This document shows, piece after piece, positions 33,848 through 42,070 of a DNA stretch of 64,000 bases. Position 1 is the first letter of the stretch. Every line of letters begins with the position of its first letter. The stretch covers positions 310,001 through 374,000 of the forward strand of contig NZ_JAYSGI010000002.1 of assembly GCF_041912895.1 (NCBI RefSeq). Reading direction: 5' to 3'. The translations under genes and the position numbers were made by a program. This DNA is from Pelagerythrobacter sp041912895. Lineage in GTDB: Bacteria; Pseudomonadota; Alphaproteobacteria; Sphingomonadales; Sphingomonadaceae. The notes beneath the pieces are model-generated. The model was not told the origin of the DNA. It saw only the letters and a program-made list of their open reading frames with translations, and searched no databases.

Positions 33848-36675
33848 CAGAATGTCACCCTTGCCCCGAATTTCATGGTCCAGCTGTATTCCTCGTACTG
33901 GTAGAGGTTCTTGCGCCCGCCGTAGGTGTTGTAGGCGAAGTACTTGGCGTTGTTGACGTTCACCCATTCGTAGAACAGCTGGAGCTTGTCGTTCACGCGG
34001 TACTTCGCGCTGAGATCGAGCTGGAAATGGTCGTCCACCAGCCGGTCTTCCTCCGCCACGTCGGCCAGTTCGTCGAGGTACTTGTCGCGATAGGTGCCGG
34101 CGGCGCGCAGGCTGATCGGCCCCTTCTCGTACCCGATGGTGAGGTTCGCGGTGTGCTTCGAGGTCGCGGGCAGCGAGATCTCGCGCAGGTCCAGCGGGTC
34201 GCCCTCGATCGGGACCAGCCCGGTCGCGTCGGTGTAGGTGTAGTTCGCCTGCGCGATCAGCCCGTCGAACGGGGCGGGCAGCATGTCGAACTTGTGCGAC
34301 AGCGACAGCTCGACGCCGTAGACCTCGGCGCTCTCGCCGTTGATCGGGATCACCGCTTCGTCGAAGTCGATGCCCTGGAACGTGCCGTCCTCGCGCACGG
34401 TATCGGCGATGAAGTTCTCGATGTCCTTGTAGAACACCGCCGCCGTCAGCGCGCCGTTGCCCGAGAAATACCATTCGGCCGAAGCATCGAGGTTCCATGC
34501 CTCGTAGGGCTGGAGGTTGGGGTTGCCGAACTCGCCCTCGCGCTCGCCGTCGTCGTTCTCCTCGACCACGAAGCGCGGCGCCAGCTTCGACAGCTTCGGG
34601 CGCACCAGGCTGCGGTATCCGGCCGCGCGCAGCACCAGGTCCGCCTGCGGTTCGTAGCGCACGGTGAGGCTGGGCAGCCAGTGGCCGTAGTCCCGATCAT
34701 AGGCGACGGGGGTGACGAACACCGTATCCTCGCCCGCCTCGCCGCCGCCGGGAAGCTGGCCGCCTTCCTCGATCAGGGTCACGATATTGCCGTCGATGTC
34801 GTTCTTCGTGTGCTCGTAGCGCACGCCGCCGATCACCCGCAGCGTCGCGCTGTCCCACCGGCCGAGCAGGTATCCGGCCGCGATATCCTCGGTGACGGAG
34901 TAATCCTCGACGTTGGAATCGAAGTCGCTGTCGGGCCCGACCAGTTCGAAATCGCCGAAATTGCTTTCCAGCAGATCGCGCACGCCGCCGTAGTTGGGCA
35001 CCGGCGAAAGGTCGGTCAAGCGGTAGGTCTGCTCGCCCAGCACGTCGGCGAGCGAGAGCGCGTCGTTCTCGTAATAGCGCGCTTCGAGGTTGTAGGCCTT
35101 TTCGCGCCAGCGGCCCTTGGCGCCCGCCTGGACCGTGAAGGTGCCGCCATCGGCCACGAATTCGCGGCCGAGATCGAACTTCGCGGCAAACTCCTCGTCC
35201 TGCGAATCGGACAGCGCCGTGACCGTCACGTCGTCGAGCGCGTATTCGGCCGGATCGAAGAATGCCGACGCGCCCGGTCCGCTCACCGAATAGAGCGGCA
35301 CGCGCGGATCGGAATAGTCGACCCCGACCAGCAGGCCCGTCTCTTCGAACCCGGCTTCGAAATTAGCCGGATCGATCGATCCTTCCTCGCGCTCGGTCGA
35401 TTTGGCCCAGCTTGCCGAATAGCTGGCCTTCCAGTCACCGGTGTCGGTCTCGCCGCCCAGCACGACCGAGCGGATCGCCTGCCGCTCGAAACGGTCCTTG
35501 ATCGAACGCTGCAGCTCGATCTCGCCATCGGCGTCGTCGAACACGACGGTCGTGCCGTCGCCTTCCGAGGGAGCCTCGTTGAAGGTGAAGGCCACCTCGC
35601 GGCGGTATTCCTGATCGTCGAACTGGCTGTAGAGGCCGCGCAGGTAGAGTTCGGTGGTGTCGCTGGCGCGCAGATCGAAATTGAGGTTCGCGCTGATCCG
35701 CTCGCGCTCCACGTCGTAGTCGCGGTAGTTCAGTTCCTCGGCGTAGATCAGGCCGTCGTCGTCGTTCCAGCCGTCGGCCTCGATGTTGTCGGTCTCGAAC
35801 TTGCGCTTGTAGTACGATGCGCCGCCGGAAATGCCGAAGCCGTCGGTGATCCGGGTCGCGAAATCCACGCTGCCCTTGGGCGAGACGTGGTCGGCGTAAT
35901 CGTTGTAGCTGCCTTCGATCTTGGCGGTCAGCAGGTCATTCTTGCGGTCGAAGGCGCTGGTCGTCTCGATCTCGACCGAGGCGCCGATCGTGTCCGCGTC
36001 CATATCGGGGGTGAGCGACTTCTTGATCTCGATCGATTCGATGATGTCGCTCGAGATCACGTCGAGCGCGACCGAGCGCACGTCCGATTCGGGTGCGGGC
36101 AGGCGCACGCCGTTCAACGAGGTGGAATTGAGCTCGGGGTCGAGCCCGCGAACCGAGACGAAGCGCCCTTCGCCCTGATCGTTGAGCACGTTGACGCCCG
36201 GCAGGCGGCGCAGCGATTCGGCTACGTTCTGATCGGGAAACTGGCCGATCGCGTCGCGCGTCAGCACGTCGCTCACGCCGTCGGCGCCGCGCTTGCGCGA
36301 CAGCGCGCTGGCGAGGTTGGCGCTTTGCCCGATGACGAGGATCTCGCGCGCGTCCGCGCCGCCGACCAGCACGTCCGCCTGGACTTGCCCGGTGGCGGGC
36401 ACGCTGATCGCCTGGCGCACGGTGGGCGCGCCGATGTAGTCGACTTCCAGCGTGTAGTCGCCTGCCGGAATGCCGGTGAGCAGGAAGCTGCCGTCGCGCT
36501 CGGTGGTCACGGCCCGATCGAGCTCGACGATGCGGACCTGCGCGGCCTGCAACGCGATGGTTTCGCTGGCGTCGCTGACGGTGCCGGCGATCTCGCCGGC
36601 CATCGCCGGGACGGCGGTCGCCGCCATCAGCGCGGCGGCGGCGGTGGAAACGAGATAACGCTTGCGGGTAAACAT
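33847..36675 (-). CDS. TonB-dependent receptor with N-terminal carboxypeptidase-regulatory-like domain
   Basis: 942 aa. A signal peptide (1-26, ending AMA) is followed by a carboxypeptidase-regulatory-like domain (about 28-105) with DGSFLLTGIPAGDYTLEV. The plug domain is QFPDQNVAESLRRLPGVN and VRGLDPELNSTSLNGVRLP, and the beta-barrel ends in the aromatic KFGARVTF. This subclass (the IPR010104-type receptors) takes up large substrates. The phytase downstream points to phytate or inositol phosphates as ligand; that is inference. A PHO-box-like sequence lies 72 bp upstream of the start. Confidence 0.93.
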   Translation of the reverse strand: MFTRKRYLVSTAAAALMAATAVPAMAGEIAGTVSDASETIALQAAQVRIVELDRAVTTERDGSFLLTGIPAGDYTLEVDYIGAPTVRQAISVPATGQVQADVLVGGADAREILVIGQSANLASALSRKRGADGVSDVLTRDAIGQFPDQNVAESLRRLPGVNVLNDQGEGRFVSVRGLDPELNSTSLNGVRLPAPESDVRSVALDVISSDIIESIEIKKSLTPDMDADTIGASVEIETTSAFDRKNDLLTAKIEGSYNDYADHVSPKGSVDFATRITDGFGISGGASYYKRKFETDNIEADGWNDDDGLIYAEELNYRDYDVERERISANLNFDLRASDTTELYLRGLYSQFDDQEYRREVAFTFNEAPSEGDGTTVVFDDADGEIELQRSIKDRFERQAIRSVVLGGETDTGDWKASYSASWAKSTEREEGSIDPANFEAGFEETGLLVGVDYSDPRVPLYSVSGPGASAFFDPAEYALDDVTVTALSDSQDEEFAAKFDLGREFVADGGTFTVQAGAKGRWREKAYNLEARYYENDALSLADVLGEQTYRLTDLSPVPNYGGVRDLLESNFGDFELVGPDSDFDSNVEDYSVTEDIAAGYLLGRWDSATLRVIGGVRYEHTKNDIDGNIVTLIEEGGQLPGGGEAGEDTVFVTPVAYDRDYGHWLPSLTVRYEPQADLVLRAAGYRSLVRPKLSKLAPRFVVEENDDGEREGEFGNPNLQPYEAWNLDASAEWYFSGNGALTAAVFYKDIENFIADTVREDGTFQGIDFDEAVIPINGESAEVYGVELSLSHKFDMLPAPFDGLIAQANYTYTDATGLVPIEGDPLDLREISLPATSKHTANLTIGYEKGPISLRAAGTYRDKYLDELADVAEEDRLVDDHFQLDLSAKYRVNDKLQLFYEWVNVNNAKYFAYNTYGGRKNLYQYEEYSWTMKFGARVTF

Positions 36676-36746
36676 TCGCGGGTGCCCTCCAGGTCCGATC
36701 TGGAAGGGCCGCTAGGTTCGTCGTGTTACCGGAACATGGCGCCCAT

Positions 36747-36764
36747 GTGACGGAACGATGAAGC
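36747..36764 (-). promoter_or_regulatory. PHO-box-like site upstream of the receptor-phytase operon
   Basis: On the minus strand GCTTCATCGTTCCGTCAC aligns with the PhoB-box pattern CTGTCAT-N4-CTGTCAC: 4 of 7 positions match in the first repeat and 6 of 7 in the second, with the 11-bp register kept. It lies 72 bp before the receptor ATG. Phosphate-starvation control is expected for phytases. Confidence 0.4.
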
Positions 36765-36804
36765 GCGCCGGGCTGATATTTGTGCAACAGCGCGGAAGGC
36801 GCGC

Positions 36805-38493
36805 TCAGGTGGCGGCGGGGCGGCTCGTCGCAGCGAGGCCGAGGATGGCGCGGGCGATCTCGCGTTCGCCCATGATGACGTGATCGGCGCCGAGCCGCTC
36901 GAGATAGGCGACCTCCTCGTCCGAATGCGCGCGCGCGAAGATCACGATGTCGGGGTTCTTCTTGCGCGCCAGTTCCGCGATCACGCCGCCCTCGAACCCC
37001 TCGGGGATGGCGATGATGATCTTGCTCGCGTGCTCGATCCCCGCGTCGGTCAGCGTCAGCGGATTGGTGGCGTTGCCGAGAACGACTTCGCGCCCGGCCT
37101 CGCGCGCGGCCTTGGCCAGATCCGCCTGCTCCTCGACCACGACCAGCGCGCGCCCGCGATGCGCCGCGCCTTCGGCGATCAGGCGGCCGACGCGCCCGTG
37201 GCCGACTAGCACGACATGTTGGCGCCGCTCGCGCTGGCGGGTTCGCTCGACTTCGGCGCGCTCTTCTTCCGCCGTGGCCTCGTCTTCTTCCTCGACAGAT
37301 TTCTTGCCGTCGTTCAGCCGCTTGAAGATCACCGAGAAGATCAGCGGATTGAGCAGGATCGAGAAGATCGCGCCTGCCAGGATCAGGTCGCGCCCCTCGG
37401 GCGGCAGGATGCCGAGCGACAGGCCGAGCCCCGCGAGGATGAACGAGAATTCGCCGATCTGGGCGAGGCTGGCGGCGACGGTCAGCGCGATACCGTTGTC
37501 ATGCCTGAACGCGCGCACGATGCCCCATGCGGCGAGCGACTTGCCGATCACGATGATGAATACCGTCGCGATCACCGGGCCGGGCTGTTCGACCACCACC
37601 GCGGGGTTGAACAGCATTCCGACCGATACGAAGAACAGCACCGCGAAGGCGTCGCGCAGCGGCAGCGTTTCTTCCGCCGCGCGCCGGCTCAGTTGCGTTT
37701 CGCCCAGGATCATCCCGGCGAAGAACGCGCCGAGCGCGAACGACACGTCGAACACGTAGGCCGCGCCCAGCGCCACGCCCATCGCGATCGCCAGCACCGC
37801 GAGGCGGAACAGTTCGCGCGATCCGGTGTGCGCCGTCCAGTGCAGCATGAACGGGATGACGCGGCGAGCCACGATCAGCATGAAGGCGATGAAGCCGCCG
37901 ACCTTGAGCACGGTGATGCCGAGGACCGAGGCGAGATTGCCGCCTGCCTCACCGCCTTCGCCGCCCTCCATCAGCCCGGCGAGCGCGGGCAGCAGCACGA
38001 GCGCGAGGATCATCGCGAGATCCTCCACGATCAGCCAGCCGACCGCGATCCGCCCGCGCTGGGTCTCCACCAGGTTGCGTGCCTGAAGCGCGCGCAGCAG
38101 CACCACGGTGCTCGCGACCGACAGCGCTAGTCCGAAGACGAGCCCGGCGGCGATCGACCAGCCGAGATACGTCGCCAACCCCAGTCCGAGCGCAGTCGCG
38201 ACGCCGATCTGGAGCACTGCGCCGGGCAAGGCGATATTCTTCACCGACAGCAGGTCGCGCAGCGAGAAGTGCAGGCCCACGCCGAACATCAGCAGGATCA
38301 CGCCGATCTCCGCCAGCTCGTTGGCCAGCGCGATGTCGGCCACGAAGCCGGGCGTGAACGGCCCCACCAGCACGCCGGCGAACAGGTAGCCGGCGACCGG
38401 CGAGATGCGCAGCTTGTGCGCCAGCGCACCCATGATGAAGGCCACCACGAATCCGGCGACGATCGTTCCCATGAGCGGCGTGTGGTGCGGCAT
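36805..38493 (-). CDS. CPA2-family cation:proton antiporter (KefB/YbaL type)
   Basis: 562 aa. About 12 membrane helices (residues 8-390) form the Na+/H+-exchanger domain, with the motif FALGAFFAGMILGE. A charged linker (about 392-420) leads to a C-terminal TrkA-N (RCK) NAD-binding domain, VVLVGHGRVGRLIAEGA (about 426-442). Relatives export K+ or exchange cations under stress. The glutathione-binding site of true KefB/C is not evident. It is a single gene between the TonB receptor and rpsI. Confidence 0.9.
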   Translation of the reverse strand: MPHHTPLMGTIVAGFVVAFIMGALAHKLRISPVAGYLFAGVLVGPFTPGFVADIALANELAEIGVILLMFGVGLHFSLRDLLSVKNIALPGAVLQIGVATALGLGLATYLGWSIAAGLVFGLALSVASTVVLLRALQARNLVETQRGRIAVGWLIVEDLAMILALVLLPALAGLMEGGEGGEAGGNLASVLGITVLKVGGFIAFMLIVARRVIPFMLHWTAHTGSRELFRLAVLAIAMGVALGAAYVFDVSFALGAFFAGMILGETQLSRRAAEETLPLRDAFAVLFFVSVGMLFNPAVVVEQPGPVIATVFIIVIGKSLAAWGIVRAFRHDNGIALTVAASLAQIGEFSFILAGLGLSLGILPPEGRDLILAGAIFSILLNPLIFSVIFKRLNDGKKSVEEEDEATAEEERAEVERTRQRERRQHVVLVGHGRVGRLIAEGAAHRGRALVVVEEQADLAKAAREAGREVVLGNATNPLTLTDAGIEHASKIIIAIPEGFEGGVIAELARKKNPDIVIFARAHSDEEVAYLERLGADHVIMGEREIARAILGLAATSRPAAT

Positions 38494-38584
38494 GCGTTTC
38501 CCTGTTGTTCGAATGTCGCCCGACAGTCGGGCACGCGGGCCGCGCGGTCAATGCCGCCGCGCGCCGCGAGGCAACAAAAACGGC

Positions 38585-38620
38585 AAAGAAAAAGGGCGGC
38601 CCCGCGAGGCCGCCCTTTCC
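38585..38620 (-). terminator. Intrinsic terminator of the rplM-rpsI operon
   Basis: Perfect 11-bp arms (38591-38601 and 38608-38618) with a 6-base loop are followed on the minus strand by a T-rich tract. It lies 26 bp past the rpsI stop. Confidence 0.92.
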
Positions 38621-38645
38621 TGGTCCGGTATCGGATCGAAGGCGA

Positions 38646-39161
38646 TCAGCGCTTCGAGAACTGGAAGCTCCGGCGGGCCTTGGCGCGGCCGTACTTCTTG
38701 CGCTCCACCACGCGGCTGTCGCGGGTGAGGAAGCCGGCGGCCTTGACGGTGGCGCGCAGTGCCGGCTCGTACTTGGCGAGCGCCTGGCTGATGCCGTGCT
38801 TGACCGCGCCGGCCTGGCCCGAAAGCCCGCCGCCCTTGACGGTCGCGACGATGTCGAACTGGCCCTCGCGGTCGGTGATCGCGAACGGCTGGTTGATGAT
38901 CAGGCGCAGCGTCGGGCGCGCGAAGTACACTTCCTGATCCTTGCCGTTGATCGTGACGGTGCCCTTGCCCGGCTTCAACCACACGCGGGCCACGGCATCC
39001 TTGCGGCGGCCGGTGGCGTAGGCGCGGCCCTGCTGGTCGAGCTCCTGCTCGCGCAGCGGCGCGGTGCTGGTGGCGATCGTCGCCGCGTCGCCCTCGGGCG
39101 CGTCGCCGGCGATGTCCTTGAGGTCCGACAGGTCGGACACGGTGTTCTTGTCGTCAGCCAT
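38646..39161 (-). CDS. rpsI: 30S ribosomal protein S9
   Basis: 171 aa. S9 binds 16S rRNA, and its C-terminal tail reaches the P-site tRNA. The family region begins GRRKDAVARVWLKPGKGTV and ends in RSFQFSKR, the basic tail. An N-terminal acidic extension of about 40 residues is present, as in other sphingomonads. The start overlaps the rplM stop by 1 bp (TAATG). Confidence 0.98.
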   Translation of the reverse strand: MADDKNTVSDLSDLKDIAGDAPEGDAATIATSTAPLREQELDQQGRAYATGRRKDAVARVWLKPGKGTVTINGKDQEVYFARPTLRLIINQPFAITDREGQFDIVATVKGGGLSGQAGAVKHGISQALAKYEPALRATVKAAGFLTRDSRVVERKKYGRAKARRSFQFSKR

Positions 39162-39640
39162 TATGCGGAGACCTTGTTCTTGCGGTTCATCGAGGCGACG
39201 TCGAGCACTTCGGGCTTCTGGCCGTCGTGCGGATGCTCGGTGCCGGCATAGAGGTGCAGCGCACGCATCTGGTCGCGGCCCAGCGGCCCGCGCGGGATCA
39301 TCCGCTCAACCGCCTTTTCCAGCACGCGCTCGGGGAAACGGCCTTCCAGCACCTTGGCCGGGGTCGTTTCCTTGATGCCGCCGGCATAGCCGGTGTGCTT
39401 GTAATAGACCTTGTTGTTCAGCTTGCGGCCGGTGAACCGCACCTTGTCGGCGTTGATGACGATCACGTGATCGCCGCAGTCGACGTGCGGAGTGAAGCTC
39501 GGCTTGTGCTTGCCGCGCAGGATGTTGGCGACGATCGAAGCGAGGCGGCCGACGACCAGCCCTTCCGCGTCGATCAGGTGCCACTTCTTCTCGACCTCGG
39601 CCGGCTTGATCGACCGGGTGCTCTTGTGGAGCGCCTTCAT
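39161..39640 (-). CDS. rplM: 50S ribosomal protein L13
   Basis: 159 aa from the ATG at 39640, after an AAAGGAA ribosome-binding site. L13 is an early assembly protein of the 50S subunit. Motifs include KKWHLIDAEGLVVGRLAS, CGDHVIVINADKVRFTG and ERMIPRGPLGR. An upstream in-frame start exists, but it falls within the leader and promoter. The order rplM-rpsI is conserved in bacteria. Confidence 0.98.
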   Translation of the reverse strand: MKALHKSTRSIKPAEVEKKWHLIDAEGLVVGRLASIVANILRGKHKPSFTPHVDCGDHVIVINADKVRFTGRKLNNKVYYKHTGYAGGIKETTPAKVLEGRFPERVLEKAVERMIPRGPLGRDQMRALHLYAGTEHPHDGQKPEVLDVASMNRKNKVSA

Positions 39641-39701
39641 GGCTGTGGTTCCTTTAGAAATAACATGCCGCGAATCCGCGAGGCGGACCGCGAGAGGGGC
39701 G

Positions 39702-39730
39702 CATTTGTCGCTATGGAGCCCCGAAGTCAA
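39702..39730 (-). promoter_or_regulatory. Likely rplM-rpsI promoter
   Basis: On the minus strand TTGACT (complement of 39725-39730) is followed after 17 bp by CAAATG (complement of 39702-39707). The leader to the rplM ATG is about 55 nt. The -35 is good and the -10 weak. Confidence 0.45.
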
Positions 39731-39773
39731 GCAAATCCGGGGGTTGCGGAGGAGGTAAAATAATACCGTGCAG

Positions 39774-40499
39774 CTATTCAAGCCGCTCGAGCCGCCATGT
39801 TTCGAGCGAGGTTCGCACGGTATCGCCGACGCGGGTGACGATCCGGCGGCGGGCGCTGGCGAGGCGCTCGCCGGACGGGTCGAGCGCGCCGTCGAAGCTC
39901 ACCGTCAGGCTGCCGTCGGCGGTGCCGGATATGGGGAGGCTGCGCTCCTCGCTGCGCGGCGGCGCGGCCGGAAAGAACAGGTCGTGCGGCCAGCGGCTCA
40001 CCATCGCCGCGCCGGCCTGCTGGACTGCGAGGACATACCGCATGGCTTCGGCGCGCTTTGCCGCGGAGCGGTCGGCGACGTGCTCGCGCGCCGCTTCGGT
40101 CAGGCCCGGAATCGGCGGCAGTTCGGCAGGCGGATCGGCAACGATGAAGCCCGCCCGGTCGAGGCGGATCGGAAACAGCCCGGCCTGCGGGTTGTTGCGC
40201 TCGACCTCGGCGAGCTTCTCCAGCCTCGGCGGCACCGCGACCTCGACCGCTATCTGTTCGCCTTCGACGGTATATCCGAGGGGTTGCGCAACGAAACGTA
40301 CCCGCCAGCTGCGGGAAACCACCACCGCGTTGCCGTCGCCCAGATCGCGTTCGAGCACCCGGGTCAGCTTCATCGCGCCGGCGGGGGCGACGAACCGCCG
40401 CGTGGACGCATCGCGCGCGATGCCCGGCGCGGCGCAGGCCAGTGCGGCGAACAGCGTGCCGTATGCGAGCACGCGGCGTCTGTCCGCCAGCGCGCTCAC
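39774..40499 (-). CDS. Secreted protein of unknown function
   Basis: 241 aa. The N-terminus has a signal peptide (about 1-29, with LFAALACAAPGIA). The mature part is rich in charged residues and short beta-like patterns (RSWRVRFVAQPLGYTVEGEQIAVEV) and ends TWRLERLE. I do not recognise a family. It lies 13 bp after ctaA and is probably co-transcribed, so a role linked to the envelope or to respiratory oxidase is possible but unsupported. Confidence 0.8.
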   Translation of the reverse strand: MSALADRRRVLAYGTLFAALACAAPGIARDASTRRFVAPAGAMKLTRVLERDLGDGNAVVVSRSWRVRFVAQPLGYTVEGEQIAVEVAVPPRLEKLAEVERNNPQAGLFPIRLDRAGFIVADPPAELPPIPGLTEAAREHVADRSAAKRAEAMRYVLAVQQAGAAMVSRWPHDLFFPAAPPRSEERSLPISGTADGSLTVSFDGALDPSGERLASARRRIVTRVGDTVRTSLETWRLERLE

Positions 40500-40512
40500 G
40501 ATGGCATTCCCG

Positions 40513-41568
40513 TCATCGCCGCCGCCCGATGACGTGCAGGCCCCAGGCGGTCGTCATGACCAGCAGCGCCCCGACGAACTGGTGCGCGGTCGCGAGCCAC
40601 AGCTCGACGCCGGTCAGCACGGTCGCGATGCCGAGCACGATCTGCACCCCGAACGCGGCATGGATCGCGACCGAGGCGCGCCGTTCGAACGGGCGCACCT
40701 TGCGCGCGAGCACGATCAACGCGGCGACCGCCGCCCAGGCCCACCAGCGATGGAGGAAATGGATCAGGAACGGGTCGTGCGTCACCGCCCACCACAATCC
40801 ATTGCCCGCGTGATACTGCGGTACGAAGCGCCCCTGCATCAGCGGCCAGGTGTCCGATGCGAGCCCTGCGTTGAGGCCCGCAACCCACGCGCCGAGCAGC
40901 AGCTGGACGAACACCACCAGCGCGATCAGCAGCGAAAAGCGGCCCATGCGCGCCGGGCGAGCGCCGGGAATCTGCGCGAGCCGCTTCAGGTCGAGCGCGG
41001 TCCACACGATCCCGCCGAGCGTGAACAAGGCGGTCAGCAGGTGGATCGAAAGCCAGAAATGGCTGACGTCGGTCATCTCGCCGGACAGGCCCGAGCGGAC
41101 CATGAACCACCCGAACGCGCCCTGCATGCCGCCCAGCGCAAGCAAGGCGACGAGGCGCGGCTTGTATCCGGCGGGGATCGCCTTGCGGACCCAGAACCAC
41201 GCCAGCGGAATCGCGAAGGCGAGCCCGAGCACGCGCCCGAGCAGGCGATGCGCCCATTCCCAGAAATAGATGAACTTGTAGTCGGCCAGCGTCATTCCGG
41301 CCGGACCGGTGATCTGCTGGTATTCGCCGATCTGCTTGTAGCCTTCGAACTCGGCCTGCCACTGCGCTTCGTTGAGCGGCGGGATCGCGCCGGTCACCGG
41401 CTTCCATTCGGTGATCGACAGGCCAGATTCGGTCAGCCGGGTGATCCCGCCGACCACGACCATGGCGACGATGATCCAGGCCACCACCCACAGCCAGCGC
41501 ACCAGCGCTTCGGGACGACCTGCACCGGCCGATACAGGCGAGGTTTCGATAGTTGCGGTCGCGGCCAT
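40513..41568 (-). CDS. ctaA: Heme A synthase (COX15/CtaA)
   Basis: 351 aa, with about eight membrane helices. CtaA hydroxylates the C8 methyl of heme O to make heme A for cytochrome aa3 oxidase. Family motifs are GGITRLTESGLSITEWKPVTG near the N-terminus, YFWEWAHRLLGR with a haem-ligand His, WLSIHLLTALFTLG, LHRWWAW and TAHQFVGALL. The four His ligands appear present. No ctaB or oxidase genes are in the window. The first methionine is used. Confidence 0.95.
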   Translation of the reverse strand: MAATATIETSPVSAGAGRPEALVRWLWVVAWIIVAMVVVGGITRLTESGLSITEWKPVTGAIPPLNEAQWQAEFEGYKQIGEYQQITGPAGMTLADYKFIYFWEWAHRLLGRVLGLAFAIPLAWFWVRKAIPAGYKPRLVALLALGGMQGAFGWFMVRSGLSGEMTDVSHFWLSIHLLTALFTLGGIVWTALDLKRLAQIPGARPARMGRFSLLIALVVFVQLLLGAWVAGLNAGLASDTWPLMQGRFVPQYHAGNGLWWAVTHDPFLIHFLHRWWAWAAVAALIVLARKVRPFERRASVAIHAAFGVQIVLGIATVLTGVELWLATAHQFVGALLVMTTAWGLHVIGRRR

Positions 41569-41643
41569 CGCGCGCTGATGCGGCGAAGGACCGCGAATCG
41601 CAAGTCTCGGCCGAGAAAATTCACGGTCCGCACGATGGGGGCT

Positions 41644-41657
41644 TGTTATATGTTACA
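41644..41657 (+). promoter_or_regulatory. AT-rich imperfect palindrome upstream of the MerC gene (Zur/Fur-like?)
   Basis: TGTTATATGTTACA is a 14-bp imperfect palindrome (10 of 14 positions symmetric) in a very AT-rich patch starting 38 bp before the MerC-domain ATG. It resembles alphaproteobacterial Zur-type operators (TGTTATA-TATAACA cores), but the match is loose. Confidence 0.3.
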
Positions 41658-41681
41658 TTATCTCATACATGGGGGCCGCTC

Positions 41682-42053
41682 ATGGGCAAGATCATTCCTT
41701 CGATTCGCCAGCGGCTCGACCGTGCGGGCATCCTTCTCTCGGGGCTGTGCGTGGTGCATTGCCTCGTTTCGATCCTGATCGTCTCGGCATTGGGCATCGG
41801 CGGCGAGTTCCTGTTCGCGCCGATCATCCACCGCATCGGCCTCGCGGTCGCGCTGGTCATCGCGGCGGTCGCGATCGGCTGGGGCGCGCTTAGGCACCGC
41901 CGCGCCGCGCCCTTCGTCACCGCGATGATGGGGCTGACGTTCATGGGCGGCGCGCTCGCCATGCCGCACGGCATCGGCGAGGTCGTGTTGACCATCATCG
42001 GGGTGGCGCTGGTCTCGCTCGGCCATATCCTCAACTTGCGCCACGCGCACTGA
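41682..42053 (+). CDS. MerC-domain membrane protein
   Basis: 123 aa from the ATG at 41682. Four membrane helices are visible. The first carries the paired cysteines LSGLCVVHC, like the metal-binding helix of MerC mercury importers. No other mer gene (merR, merT, merA) is nearby, so mercury resistance is unlikely. Sphingomonad MerC-domain proteins may handle another soft metal such as zinc. It is followed 17 bp later by the thiazole synthase gene. Confidence 0.87.
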   Translation: MGKIIPSIRQRLDRAGILLSGLCVVHCLVSILIVSALGIGGEFLFAPIIHRIGLAVALVIAAVAIGWGALRHRRAAPFVTAMMGLTFMGGALAMPHGIGEVVLTIIGVALVSLGHILNLRHAH

Positions 42054-42070
42054 GCGCTATCTGGCGGGGC

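Noticed and set aside
34027..36750. 907-codon plus-strand frame opposite the TonB receptor
   Set aside because: Shadow of the receptor gene; no motif, and it would cross the receptor's promoter.
41682..42053. Mercury-resistance operon
   Set aside because: Only a MerC-domain gene is present; no merR, merA, merT or merP nearby.
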